A program made the translations under genes and the position numbers. A DNA stretch of 64,000 nucleotides from Cephalotrichum gorgonifer. Its lineage: Eukaryota; Ascomycota; Sordariomycetes; Microascales; Microascaceae. Positions 10,614-23,528 of the stretch are shown in pieces. The first letter of the stretch is position 1. Each line of letters opens with the position of its first letter. The stretch spans positions 2,455,198 to 2,519,197 of the forward strand of contig ONZQ02000002.1 in assembly GCA_900312665.1 (NCBI GenBank), read 5' to 3'. The notes beneath the pieces are model-generated. The model worked only from the letters and a program-made list of their open reading frames with translations, did no database searches and was not told the origin of the DNA.

Positions 10614-13600
10614 ATGGATGGAGACTGGGAAGAGGTTCGTCCCCCGGAATGAGCTGTGTCTGTGTCTTTGTTCATGCATGCCCAAGCATACCAACTCACG
10701 AGGCATTCTGCTATGAATTGGATACTCACCATGTGCATTGATTAGGTGTCTCGCATCTCACTTTCTCCGGTCGGGCATGTGTCTCAAGGCTCTCAAGCCG
10801 CCATCACGGCAATAATCTTTGATACGACCCAGAATCTGCTGTGGACCGGCAATGGATCTGTAGGAACTTTGACCACCCCAATTGATCGAGCCTTGGCGTT
10901 TTGTTTTCTGACACCGGATCATAGGGGCGCGTAACCTCTTTCTACGGCAATGAGCTGCGACGATACACGTCTCTCAAAGCTCACAAAACCGGAGCGGTGC
11001 ATCAGCTGTTAGCCAGTGACAAGGGCATCGTCATCCTCGGTTCCAACTACCTACACCTGGCGTCTCGTTGCGGCCCCCCTATTTGGCATCTAGAGTATGC
11101 GCATCTTCCACTATCACCCCCCAGACGCACGCGAACGACAGTTGACTGACTTTCGTCCGGCGCAAAAAAAAAAGGGTTCCGGAGTTCCAAGATCTCCGAT
11201 GTATGAGCTTCACGTCGAAAGGATCCTCCGAGATCCTCGTTGCCGGTTGGCAAAGCACAATGTTCGTCATTGACCTCGCTAAGGGCGAGATCGTGAGACG
11301 GGTAGGCTATGTCCGAGGCACTCCCGGCTTCATGTCACTAACCATCTGCAGGTGCCAACCGACAAACACTATTCCATCATGAAGCGGAGCAGGTACATCT
11401 GCGCGGCCACCAAAACAGGGACTGTCGACCTACTCGACCCTACATCGCTTACAGTCACGAAGACGTGGCTTGCCCATTCCGCCATGATCAACAACATGGA
11501 TGCTCAGCACGATTTCATCGTCACATGCGGTTATTCCCTTAGGGGGGGACAGAACTACATGCTCGACCCGTTCCTGAACGTGTTTGATATTAAGAAAATG
11601 TCATCCACCCCTCCCATTCCCTTTCCCGCCGGGGCAGCATTCGTTCGGATGCACCCGAGAATGTCGACGACGAGCATTGTAATTTCACAGCAGGGTCAAA
11701 TGCACATCCTGGACTTGGTGAACCCGAACACTAGTAACGTTCGACAAGCCAATATCTTGAGCTTTCTCAGCATGTTTGACATTGCTCCGTCCGGAGAGGC
11801 ACTTGCCCTCGCCGACGCAGACGGACTCATCCACCTTTGGGGTTCACCAACCAAAGTTCATTTCGTCGATTTCCCGTCCCAAACCATCTTTGCTGATCCT
11901 GTCGAGACTCCGCAAATCGACTGGACGCCCGATATGTAAGTATATCTTCGACCTCAAGCCACTGCCCCCTTGTTATGTAGTCTTTCCGCTGACGTTTCTG
12001 CTCGAATCACATCCCAGGCCGTTCAACGTTATCGGCATGCCATACTACCGGGACACTTTGCTATCTGCATGGCCGTACAGCGTGTCAGAAGTGGGAGCCC
12101 CTCCCCCAAAACTCGACCCCCAGTTCCTCGACACACTTGCGCATGCGGACTTTGGACTCTACGGCCACAACACAAGGGATGTACGCCGCAACCAGGTCGA
12201 AAAGACCAGGAACGCCGACAAGTCGACGGCGTCGGGAATTCAGGCGCCGAAGTTCCTGAGCGAAAAGGCCCGAGAGTCTGCCAAGGCTGTTTCCGGATAT
12301 CCTCCGGATGACCAAGCCGGAGACTTCACAACGAACTCCACCGGCGGGTCGAGCTCTGAGGTTCCCGTCATGTACCGAAACGTGGAAATCAAGTATAGCA
12401 AGTTTGGTGTCGACGATTTCGACTTTGGGTACGCCTGTATCTTTTCTCGTTGCATCGTCACCATCAGCTACTCACAAATCTTAGGTATTACAACAAAACG
12501 CCATATTCCGGGCTTGAGACTCACATCGCGAACTCTTACGCAAACCCTCTTCTGCAGCTGCTCCACTTCACTCCGTTAATACGGATTATGGCCTTGCACC
12601 ATGCGTCGACGTCTTGTGTTGACGAGACCTGCTTGCTCTGCGAGATTGGATTCCTCTCCGATATGCTTCAGAAAGCGGAGGGCTCGATTTGTCAAGCCAC
12701 GAACCTTCTGAAAACATTAAGCAGTCATCCGCAGGGTACGTTAGCCCACCTACACCCTTTTTCGTATAATTTCCCCACTAACATGTTTTCGACCACTCCC
12801 AGCGGGACCTTTGGGGCTTCTAGAAGAAGACCCTCACGGGTCGTCCTACGCAACTATGATGCAGGGGTTGACAAGATTCCTGCTGGAGAAGATGGCCCAG
12901 GACTTCCGCTCGGTCCCTACTAAAACAGTAACCTCTACCCTCGAACAAGTAAGTAATAGTGGAGTAGAAGGGGTCGTCTTGAATCCGTATCTAACCATCG
13001 GGCACAGATCCTCGCAACGGAAGCAACTAGCTACATCCGATGCACGAAGTGTGCGAATGAATACACGAGACCCGGTTCAACATTTGTCAACGACCTGATG
13101 TATCCTCCCACTGTTAGTGGCCCCACGCACCTCGATTCCTTCGCAACTCCTCCGCTAACTGGCTTCAGCCGAAAATCCTCAGCCGGACGCAGAAATTCAC
13201 CAAGCCGACCTTCTCTCAAGTCCTCAAAGCCAGTGTCGAGAGAGAAACAACGTCCAAGGGCTGGTGTAACCGGTGCCAGCGATACCAGACTCTGTCTACA
13301 AGGAAGACAATTCTACAAGCGCCGTCCGTCCTCATGCTAAACACGGCCATAAGGGACGCAGACCAGAGTCAGCTGTGGTGCACACCAGGGTGGGTTCCGG
13401 ATGAGATTGGGGTAATCGTCGACCAGGGCCAGTTCTTTTGCTATGAGGGAGAGGACCTGAAGCACCACCTGCAGCGTGGCTTCCATAACATCCGTGTTTA
13501 CTCTTTAATCGGTCTAGCGGTTAATATCACGGGCACGCAAGGTCAAAATCCACATCTTGTGGCTATTATCAACGGTAAGATGCCATCCCTTCTAGCCCCA

Positions 13601-14766
13601 GATACATGTGGCGATATGCCAGTTTCTAACTCAGAATTCAGCCGCTCACTCACAACCGACGAGGCCCGAGGGGGATGCGGGCCAGTGGCACCTCTTCAAC
13701 GATTTCCTTGTCCAGCCAATTTCAAAACACGAGGCTCTCACCTTCGCCTCCTGGAAAATACCCTACGTCCTCACGTTCCAGCTCAGAGAAGCCAACAACA
13801 AAGTGGACTACTCCTGGAAGCAGAACCTTGACACCAGTCTGCTCTACCTTCAACCGGGGTAAGTAATATATCGTCCCGCCCAGCCCGATGTGCATCCTAT
13901 TGCTAGCCACTAACCCTCTGGCTAGTCTCAACACTGGACTCGCAGATTCCGCTCGAGCGCTAAATCCCGCGTCGGAACACCCCACCGCCGAAACCATCAT
14001 CGCTCTAGACACCGAGTTTGTCGCCGTCCGACAGCCCGAGATCGAGGTAAACTCCGACGGAGAACGGGAGACAATCCGCCCGATAGTATACGCTCTCGCC
14101 AGGGTCTCCGTTATCCGCGGCCAAGGAGAGGATGAGGGTGTGCCCTTCATAGACGACTATATCACAGTCAAGGAGCCCATTGTCGACTATCTCACCTCTT
14201 ACTCTGGCATCACCAGCGCCGACCTCGACCCCCGCCTCTCCAAGCACAACCTCGTCTCTCTCAAGACGGCCTACAAGAAGATCTGGATCCTCCTCAACTC
14301 GGGCTGCCGGTTCCTCGGCCACGGCCTCAAGCAGGACTTCCGGGTGATGAATATCCACGTCCCGAAAGCGCAGGTCATCGACACCATCAATCTCTTCTAC
14401 CTCAAGTCACGCCTCCGGAAGCTGTCGCTCGCGTTCCTGGCGTGGTGCCTGCTGAAGGAGGACATCCAGCTCGAGACGCACGACTCCATCGAGGACGCGC
14501 GCACCGCGCTGAAGCTGTATCGGAAATTCTTGGAGTTCCAGGACGCGGGGATCCTGGAGGCCATGCTGCAGGACATCTACCGCAGGGGTAGGGAGGTGAA
14601 CTTCAAGCCGCCGAGGAAGGACGGCGTCGACGTCTCGAGGATGGAGACGCCGCCCTTGCCGGAGGCCGGGGGCGGGGGGCCGAGCACGCCCTCCAAAAGC
14701 GTGCCGGCGGTTGGTTTTGGGGCTAGGTCGGGGTGGACGCCGGGGAAAGGGTCACCTTTTAGGTGA
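10614..14766 (+). CDS. PAN2: PAN2, catalytic subunit of the PAN2-PAN3 poly(A) deadenylase
   Basis: PAN2 shortens mRNA poly(A) tails in the cytoplasm as a complex with PAN3. Twelve exons: 10614-10634, 10746-10859, 10925-11094, 11175-11301, 11352-11935, 12018-12428, 12485-12735, 12803-12948, 13008-13112, 13169-13574, 13642-13858 and 13926-14766. They give 1130 residues, the usual size. Order: N-terminal WD40-like propeller, linker, inactive ubiquitin-hydrolase-like domain with paired Cys (RCTKCANEY, WCNRCQRY), and a C-terminal DEDD exonuclease. Exonuclease motifs are ALDTEFVAV (about residue 880), GHGLKQDFR, VIDT, and HDSIEDARTAL with the late His/Asp. The first exon encodes only seven residues (MDGDWEE), and its donor GTTCGT is weak. 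The fourth exon's acceptor follows an A-run at 11164-11173. Confidence 0.95.
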
Positions 14767-15744
14767 GGTCGAGCCTGGAAATGGGGTAGGTGGTTGCCGT
14801 TCGGGTAGGGTTTGTTTTGAGGGGTGCAGCCAGATAGTAGGGGCTGAGATGTATAGTTCTTTGTGACACTGTTTCCTGGATCAAGTTACAGTCTCAACAA
14901 CAAACACTACGCTACATATGTGCATTGCTGATCTCGAGACATTACTTCTGGCTGTGTGCGGTGCAAGGAGTCTGGTTCTCCTTAAGAGCTCTGAGGCCAG
15001 GTTTAGTGCGCACTAGGTCATCTACCCGTCTTTCTTTTGGCTTCAAACATATACAGCATCACATTCTAGTGTATAAGCCTTTGTTCACCGCCCCTTTACC
15101 GCGCCGGGTACGCCATAAAACCAAACACCTCAGGAACCACACTCACAGTCATGAGAGCGACGTATCCGGCCATCCTCCAGCCATGAAACATGCAGAACCC
15201 CCTCTTCCATTGTTCCCGGGATCTTATATGAGGCCTCCGCGCTAGACGCTAAAGCCCCTTCTCCATCGGGTAGAACCCATTAGAGAGGCTTGCTCCATCT
15301 ACACATTCGTTGTAGCTACTGTCACAACTCACTGGCATCGACTAGTTTCAGCAAAAAAGGAGGTCATATCAGCCAGCATAGAACCCGGCTCCATACCCTC
15401 CACCTCTTTGTTACTGTCGACAGGGGGCGCCGCAGAGTTTCGATGGGAACATCCCAGGGTGATGTTCGTCCCTTCGCCAGATATATATAACCACGTCGAC
15501 TCTATTAGATGGCAGAGGAGAAGTTTCGCTATATCTATTCCCACCAACCTTTCCTAGCCGCCTACTAGCTACTGCCAACTACATATACATCCGAATCTCG
15601 TATACATCAGACCGCTTCTCAACTTGCGTAGCTCTACGCGACCTGTCACATTCAGACGTTCACTTTCAATACGGAAAGTGAGATCTCACAAATCCGTAAA
15701 TCAAGCACCAGCTCAGGCACACCTTACACTTAAACCCGACGATC
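14767..15744. other. Intergenic, no gene recognised
   Basis: This is the 3' flank of PAN2 followed by about 800 bases with only short open frames and no recognisable motif. Confidence 0.5.
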
Positions 15745-16281
15745 ATGCGGAAGCCCCATGGCGAACGCGAACTCCCTATTGGGACCATCATCATGGCGCC
15801 GTGGCACACGCCGGCCCTCGACCCCGACCCGAATCATCCCGATAGAACCGAGACCACGCACGGGTCGGTAATTTCCAAGCTTCGCCCCCTGATAGTCATC
15901 GGACACTGGATGGACCATGCGGACTGCATGGCAATGTACACGCACGGCGGAAGCGGGATCGCAAAGCTGGGTAGAAAGCAGAAGACGGAATATACGCAGG
16001 TCCGGAGCCGGCCAGCGAATACCACCGGAGACAAGGATAATATCCTGACCGTCTCCAGGGACCACGACGGATGGACAGCGTTCAATAGAGAAGATTCGTA
16101 TGTCAAGACTACAGAGATCGTACCGCACTACTACGCTGCAGAGCGTACGTGTAAACTCATGGGGCGGCTGGACAACCGCTCGACCATTCGTCTCCTGGAG
16201 CGATGGAGAGGTCGAAGCTGTGGGAGGATTTCCGCTGACATCGACAAGTTACGAGTAGTTGGCGACTGGTGTACCAAATGA
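15745..16281 (+). CDS. Hypothetical protein, DUF6590-like
   Basis: An intronless frame of 178 residues. The pattern GTIIMAPW..., then KLRPLIVIGHW, a YTHGGSGIAKLG segment, and a C-terminal stretch with MGRLDNRSTIRLLERW resembles the fungal DUF6590 domain. That domain typically has an RPF(V/I)V strand, a TYGG(Q/R)G turn and a final strand reading IGRV. DUF6590 proteins have no assigned function. The frame may be only part of a longer gene, as no acidic or basic N-terminal tail is seen. The family call rests on remembered pattern, not a search. It stands alone in a 6.8 kb gene-poor stretch. Confidence 0.45.
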   Translation: MRKPHGERELPIGTIIMAPWHTPALDPDPNHPDRTETTHGSVISKLRPLIVIGHWMDHADCMAMYTHGGSGIAKLGRKQKTEYTQVRSRPANTTGDKDNILTVSRDHDGWTAFNREDSYVKTTEIVPHYYAAERTCKLMGRLDNRSTIRLLERWRGRSCGRISADIDKLRVVGDWCTK

Positions 16282-19200
16282 CGGAACCAGATGCACGATT
16301 GGATGGTTTACTACAGTGGCACTAAAATACAGAAAGAAAGCTAAGGCACTGGATGATGCCTCTGGTAAGGCTGTCTGGCAAGGAAGCCACCAAACGAATT
16401 AAGAAGGAAAAGCACAAGATCCAAGTACTCGCGAACATCCCTATACGCCCTTCGGGGAACCCCCGGTGGCCCAAGGTTGGGGAGGGAGAGGGATGTTGAT
16501 TTCAAATTGCTTTATATTGTTGTTATAGGTCAACGTCCATTTGTTTGAGGATAGAATACAAGTAGTATTACAAGTCGAGAATAGGTAATGACCCCCTGCA
16601 GCACGCACCTGAGCAATTTTTGTTGACTGTTGGTACCAAAGGGCCCGATACACTCGTATCCTAGATTTCATCTACCCGTCCCGGATGGAATCGGAATCTC
16701 GGGTTTCGGGGCGGGACCAATTACATCACTGCATCCGATGTTGGGAGGGAGGAATAACCGCGGAAACGTCATCTGCTCTTTTCGCAGCTCCATTGCATCA
16801 TAATTGCCCTCAGGAACAAGCCAGGAGCCGCTAGTTCGGTCTAAGCCGTCCGGATCTGGAAGCCCATCCAAATTTGTTGGTCTTGTGTTAGTGCCATACA
16901 AAATTCTCTGTATCCTGTGTGCCCTTGGTCGGCTCTGGCGAGTCACAAAAACAGTTTTGGTGGGCTTCGCTCGTTACCCGATATAGTAATAGTGACGATG
17001 ATGGAAGCACGTTTCAGTACCTGAGTAGTGTATTGCCAAAAAAGGAAGTCGGGTCAGTTAATCGGAGAAGGAAACCTCCGTTCGCCATCGTTGAGTTTGT
17101 CCTGGCCCCAAGAGAACCGGTGTCTGATGAATAAATCCTTTCTGATACGGAGTATCGTATGTCCGCAGGGTCGATAGTACCCGTTTCATACAAGTGCGAA
17201 ATACTAGCTGCTGGTACCCAATACCGCGCTATCCGTAACATCTCCATCCGCCCTCCTCCACTTTCTTCCTCAGCATGGATAGTTTGGTTGGGGAAACCTT
17301 ATAAGGCTGGTAGTAGTGGCGACGATTGCCGAGGTTATTCATTCGGCTGAGGCTCTCTCTCTGAGGGTCTCGAGATGCTCCGGGGAGGCCAGGGGTGGCG
17401 CGGAGATAGATCGAAATGCGAGGATGCATTGGAAGGTGTACGGTAATCTCCCCGTCCGATGTCTAACCACACGTACACACGCGTGCTCTCCCCCGTGTCA
17501 AATGGTTGGATGGACAAGAATCCACAGATCATGCAGACATACTCCTAGAGCGACTCGTAAGCACGTCTTCCGCGGGTCACGCCCCCCCGAAGCCGGTCGC
17601 CAAGCTCGATTTCCGGGCAGCTTCCCACCGGACGACGATAACGGCATCCGGAAAAGAGGGTCGCGATACCCGAAGGGGTACTGATTGAAACAAGGGTCTT
17701 AATCCGACCGAGCCACCGCTCGCCCGAAAGGTCGGATGTCCGGAGGTCCTACGACCTACGACCGAGCTTAATGCCGTGGATATGCGAGGTTATCAGCGCA
17801 GGGATCTGCTCGGAACGCCGTCCGCCTGCTAGGGCCGGTAGCTACTCTCGGGCGGCGAGCTAAAAAGAAAAAACCACCTTTGTTGGGACTACAAGTAGAC
17901 AACTGTGGATCATTGTGGCTTGGCTATATTGAATGGGTCTGGATGGTCTGGAAAGAGCCTCACCTTGGATGCAGGGTCCCCAACCTGGACAGCTAATTTC
18001 TTCCAACAAGGATCCTCGGAAGAATGCGGCCGCATGGAAGACAAGAGTCCCGAGGAAATGGAGGGCCCGGTCTCTCTATTCTAAACGTGATGCTTGCAAG
18101 CTTCTTTTTATTAAAGAAAAAAAAGCCAACTGGTGTGCATTTGTCCAAGGCTGTTACTTGGGTATTAGAGACGAGAGCTCATGCAATACAGCTTAGTCAA
18201 TCCTCCCCGCGATTAATAGACAACCTATCGTACGCAAGGGAGGCGGGAGGAGTTCATACGATACGGCTTAGTCAAGCCTCCCCGCGATTAGACGATACGC
18301 AGGGAAGGCGGGGTTCTGCATGCTCCCCCTCCCCCCTTGTACCCTCCTTGCCGTGGCTGCCGCGGAAAGAAGCAGAGTTGATGCAGGCGCGACGCCGTTG
18401 AGTGGGGAACTCCTACTATTAGCTGTGGACCAGGATTGAGAACATTACGCCAAGCCGATCGGGTACCCAATACACCTTCAAACGACTAGTCTGTCTTGGT
18501 CCCTGACATATTTTGGTGAAGCTTCTTCAAGTCCCAGCAAGTCCACATTTGAGAGTCCTGGTGTGGAGGGACGGGGAAGGACCACTGGGCGCCCCAGTCG
18601 AACCCCGCTAAGTACTTTTGACAAACAGCGGCCATGGAAAAGAAAAGAGACGGCCGAGATGGATGGGCGGGCATTCTCGAACAAGCATCAGAGAGGGAGT
18701 AGGGTGGTTGGCTCTGGTCTTTCCTGATGGTCGGATTGCTTCCCATACAGTGCCCATTAGCAGGAAGGCACCACCGATGACCCGTGATATGCCATGACGA
18801 CATACTTTCTATGCGCGTACTTGTACCTAGCTCCGGTGCCACCCAACACTGATAACGAACCAAGTTTTCCCTTTCGAATGTGCTGATGGTACACGTTAAA
18901 TATGTCGCCCCATATTTTACAGCTTATATCCAACACTGTACACCGACATGCACGCCGAGCTGTCGTTCGACCAACCACATGCAACCCATTACATCAGACA
19001 TCTATGACGGAGGGTGGTCTCGTGTGACTGACTGCCCTCGCAAAACATGGAGATGAATGCCGAAACTCATATTCCCCCATCCGCGGACCTCCAGTCGAAG
19101 TTCTAGGTACCAGCTATATCCCCGCTCCATTGCCCGGCCTGTGGCACAGCTAAGGCCCATTCCGTTACACAGTCGTGCTAGTGTGGGAATCGTTCAGGGG

Positions 19201-21596
19201 GAAATACATCCTTGGATCACCAGGTACTCCACACAGGCCGCTCTCATACCACATCCACATCTACATATCCACAAAGTATCGGGGACACCATCATTGCTTG
19301 TACCTCGGACAAGTTGAGTGTGTGGAGGAGCTTCCAATGCCGGACGTTGTGCCACCTCCCCCTCCCCTCCCCCCTCCCCCTCAGCAGTCCCCTCGATAGA
19401 ATATAAACTCCACCATGGGCGCCGTCACCTGGTTAGAGCTCCGAATCTTCGAACCTTCTCCCGCCACTCAAAATATCAACAACCATTGCGCGTCTCCCTT
19501 AGGGTCTACTGGCGTTAGCTTTAAAGACCACCTCCCCCATCCCACCTCCCCTCCACAACCCTTCACCACTCGTTCTCAAGACAGCGAAGGCATCTTGAAC
19601 TTGTCGACCAGACGACACCAAGTCCGAGGTTGTCATAGCGCCGCAATAACGACGAGTTCCGATCCCTAAGCTCGACTTCGACGTGTCGACCCTGCCCTTC
19701 TCCACTCTACTTGGCTCGCGGTTTACACCGTCGCCTCGGGCTTTGATACAGCTTCCCCGGGCACCGATCTCGATTTTCCCAACCCCAATTGCTCGTGGCT
19801 CATTGCCTAGGAAGAGCAAGCCAGATTTTCCTCCCAACATTCGAGAGCTCTCCCGAACATCCAGGAACATCTGCAATCGCTATCGATCTCGACATCGAGA
19901 GTTGGCTGATCGGTTTGCGCAGTACCCCGCAGTTTATGGTTGCACAAGACCGTAAACCGCACCACCAATACCAGACCAGGACTTGACGGGATCTGCTGCT
20001 ACAATTGGCGTAAGCTGAGTCGACAGAGCGAGCATCCGCTTATACAAGCAAGGTCAGTTTGTTCCCCACCTCCCCCATTTCCTCTTGAAACCCCCCCTGC
20101 CCCATCAGTGTTGAGGAGATGAGAGGTAGGTATGGCTGAGCACAATTTGTCCCAGCGGGCATGTTATTTATTACTCGTACAACCCTGTCAGCAAGTGCGA
20201 CATTCTGCAGCCCACCTCTTATCGTCAATCTTGGCAAGATAAGCCATGGCGAAAATTGTTCTCCGGCTGCATGTTGCCGTTGCGCGAACTCCTTTGCCGA
20301 CACATTCCGCATGCCGTCATTTCTGCAATTCGGACCGCAGCATGTCATTGCACCCGGCGCCACTCAACGAAGCGACGAGCAGCACGAGATGAAGCAAGAA
20401 GAGACGGTGGGAAAGGACACCGATGTGGCGAAGTGCAGAACCGAGGATGGATTGGCTAGGCCCTTCCCCACTCCTGTCCACAAGAAACCGGTGTTTACTC
20501 TGCGACGGCGGATGAGTGGACTCCGTGAGACGGGCGACCGGGATAGCGGCCGAGACTGACCGGCGACCCGTTTTTCCTATCGCAACGTTGCGAATCTAGC
20601 GGCTCAGACGCTCCCGCCAGCGTCGCAAATGCCTCGGGGTATCCACTCGGGCATTTATGCCCAACAGGCCATTCACACCCACCTACCCCTACGTCAGACT
20701 TTTTTTCGTCTCCCGTTTTACGCCATGGAGTGAGTGCTCCTGTTCAACCGATGTCGTCAATATTCGTTTTCGGCCTGAACACCTCGGTTATACCTACACG
20801 CAAGGCCAGGCTCGCGGAGCACAAAACCTACCCTATGGTATTTCTCGCTCAGTGGACTGTACAAGTGGATAGTCTACACCAATGAGCAAATACAGATAGT
20901 TCTGAACCTGGGTGCGGTAGTCATAGAAGTGGTTGGCGGAGCCATGTGGAGGGATAGGAGCTTCATTGTGGCAGGAGCACTGGCTAGCTTCCTGCCACGC
21001 CTTGACCAGACTTGAGCCGCTCCTGTCTTTTCTGCCCTCACGTCGGAAGCGCCTGCCTGCCCTACAACAAAATCCCTCGGGCCAACCGCCCGGCCCCTTC
21101 CTTGGTTATTATGTTTCCACCCGCACGCACACGCGTGCGCGCGGGCAGGCGTAACTGGTATCCTTGGTGTTGTCGGAAATAATCGGCTGTCAAGAAGCCC
21201 TCTATCAACATTAAGCCCTGCCGTCTCTCCATTTCATGCCCAAAGGGGTTGTCACCGCGCTCATCTCCCCTCCGTCTTGGTGTCTCACGTCCTCCGGGCG
21301 CCTATCGGTCCTTTTTGCCGTCCTTCCCCGGCTCGGGCTACCTCCCAGAAATAACATCCAACCTCGGGCTTCCGATGCGCCTTTGGCGTCATAAGTAGCC
21401 AAGCTCAAGGCAGCTCAGCTCTATCTTGTCTTTCCGTTTGTTTGTCTTCTGTCGCTCTATAATAGCCACTCTTTGTACAGCCAGTCCGTCGTCTTCATCA
21501 TATGCCTTGTTCCTCATATGCCTCGCAGAAATCGTGGTGCCCGCAGACAGTTTCTTGACAACGACTGACGAAAGCAGGCAGCCAATATCCGGCATC
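16282..21596. other. Gene-poor 5.3 kb stretch
   Basis: No transposase, reverse transcriptase or known domain was found in any frame, and the longest open frames lack splice-compatible partners. The composition is not strikingly AT-rich, so heavy RIP is not obvious. It contains a two-copy 75-base repeat (18179-18325), a pyrimidine-rich tract at about 19342-19396, and a CG/CA-rich stretch at about 21120-21150. The last few hundred bases are the promoter and 5' leader of the carrier gene. Confidence 0.5.
18179..18325. repeat. Imperfect direct repeat, two copies of about 75 bases
   Basis: GCTTAGTCAA followed by CCTCCCCGCGATTA occurs at 18191 and again at 18266, a period of 75 bases. Both copies continue into a region containing CGATACGCA/CGTACGCAAGG and a GGCGGG block. 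No gene overlaps. Confidence 0.75.
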
Positions 21597-22605
21597 ATGG
21601 TCACGGGAAAGACTGAACAGGCCGTGGCCACCGCCACGACGGACTTCATCCACACACCCTTCATGCGCACCGCGCTACCCTTTATCAATGGTGGCCTAAG
21701 TGGCATGGCGGCCACCGCTGTCATCCAGCCAGTCGACATGGTCAAAGTACGCATTCAACTCGCCGGCGAGGGCGTATCCAGCGGGCCGAAACCTACGGTT
21801 CTATCAGTCACTCGGAACATTATCTCAAGTGGAAGAGTCCTCGATCTCTACACCGGTCTGTCGGCTGGTCTCCTCAGACAAGCGGTGTACACGACTGCTC
21901 GACTCGGCTTCTTCGATACCATCATGGGCACCTTGAACGAGAGGGCAAAGGCCCAGGGAAGGGGAATAGGCTTCTCCGAACGAGCGGGCGCGGGACTCAC
22001 CGCGGGTGGTATCGCCGCGATGGTTGGCAACCCGGCCGACCTCGCACTCATCCGAATGCAAAGTGACGGCCTCAAGCCCGTAGCGGAGCGCAAGAACTAC
22101 AAGTCCGTTATCGATGCCCTGACTTCCATCGCCAAGTCGGAGGGAGTCGGCGCACTCTGGGCCGGTGCCGCACCGACGGTGGTGAGGGCTATGGCTCTCA
22201 ACTTTGGCCAACTAGCCTTCTTCAGCGAGGCGAAAGTCAGGTTGAAGGAGGGCACTTCAATGTCGGTAAAACAGCAGACGCTGTGCGCTAGCGCCATCGC
22301 CGGTTTCTTTGCCAGCTTCTTCAGCCTACCGTTTGACTTTGTGAAGACGCGACTACAGAAGCAACAGCGCGCCCCCGACGGTAGCCTTCCTTACCGAGGA
22401 ATGGCGCACTGCTTCGCCAAGGTGACTCGCGAGGAGGGAATCCTGAGGTTCTACCGTGGATTTGGCACGTACTACATTCGGATTGCGCCCCATGCGTAAG
22501 TGGACCTAATCAGCCGGTTTGATGACTAGTGGGCAAATTGTGCTAACTCTAAGAAGAATGATAACCCTGATAGTGGTTGACTACCTAGGTTGGCTGACTC
22601 GGTAA
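21597..22605 (+). CDS. Mitochondrial 2-oxoglutarate/malate carrier-like protein
   Basis: A member of the SLC25 family of the inner mitochondrial membrane. The closest resemblance is to the oxoglutarate/malate (dicarboxylate exchange) group. Exons 21597-22495 and 22557-22605 give 315 residues, typical for carriers. Three repeats are seen, with signatures PVDMVK, a degenerate NPADLALIRMQ, and PFDFVKTRLQ; the charge-poor second signature is typical of this subgroup. The 61-base intron (GTAAGT donor, GCTAACTC branch) adds the final AMITLIVVDYLGWLTR, completing the last helix. The frame is open upstream to 21426, but ATG 21597 gives the normal N-terminus. Substrate is inferred from family resemblance only. 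Confidence 0.9.
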
Positions 22606-23528
22606 TTGAGTGGAGGTTTGAGGAGAGTTTATATGAAGGAAGGAAGCGGCCGGCCCGGAATACCCCGTTGGGCCGAGCGGGGATGTTGACTGAGCTCCAA
22701 CCGGGGACTGGGGCTCCTACCTAGTATTGATATTAGTGGTGAAGCATCTCCCCGGCTGACTTTTGAGAAACATGTCACGGCGTGACTTGCCGTTCAACCC
22801 TCAGCGCCAAGATACACCATCCCGGTTCGGGATCTTACAGTCGAGCCCAGGACGATCATACTACGCGATTATGATGGCCATGGGTGGGGACTCTGATTCG
22901 ACGCTGCCAGGTCTGGTCTCAGTATTTCTATGTTTTGTCGCTAGCATGGCTAAGTCTTCTTTGTGGCCCATGAATGTCAGATACCTTTTATTGATGGCAC
23001 AGGATCCCGTAGTGAAAGCATCTACGAGATATGCGTATGTCAAGAGCTAGGACAGCGTACAGAGGGACTTGTCCCGTAGATAGCCTATCCAAATAACATT
23101 TATTGTCCTTTCCGCCGTTCTAGACAAGTGACGAGTTTATTCGAGCGAAAGGAAGCGGGGAGTTCCTGATTCGGGATAGTGGTCGGCGGATAAATACGGC
23201 GGGATCAAGTGGAGAAGTGATCGACTGCGGGGGAGGAGAACCCCGGCCGGGGTTAAAGGGGGGCCGCCTGTAAAAGAGGAACTGGGTGTGACTGTGATTT
23301 GTCAATTGGGACGCGGGGAATGAAGAACCTCGGGGTAAAGGGAAGCGAGGCCGGGGTGAGTGTGTTCGTCTTTGTTGCTATCCATTCATGTATAAGAACA
23401 CGGTTGGTCCGTCGGTCGTGTTAAATGGCGAGGGCGCGATTCCTAGGTTCCGCTTCAGTCCAAGACCCGTGGGATATCCGGGTCTGCCTCTATCTCTCGC
23501 GCGGAATACAAGGAGAAGCCCACGAAAA
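22606..23528. other. Intergenic, no gene recognised
   Basis: This is the 3' flank of the carrier and the promoter of the GH43 gene. Only short, unsupported open frames are present. Confidence 0.5.

Noticed and set aside
18179..18325. CRISPR-like array
   Set aside because: Only two imperfect units, no regular spacers, and a eukaryotic context.
16282..21596. Possible transposon relic in the gene-poor stretch
   Set aside because: Checked for transposase, reverse transcriptase, integrase, terminal repeats and AT-rich RIP signatures; none was convincing.
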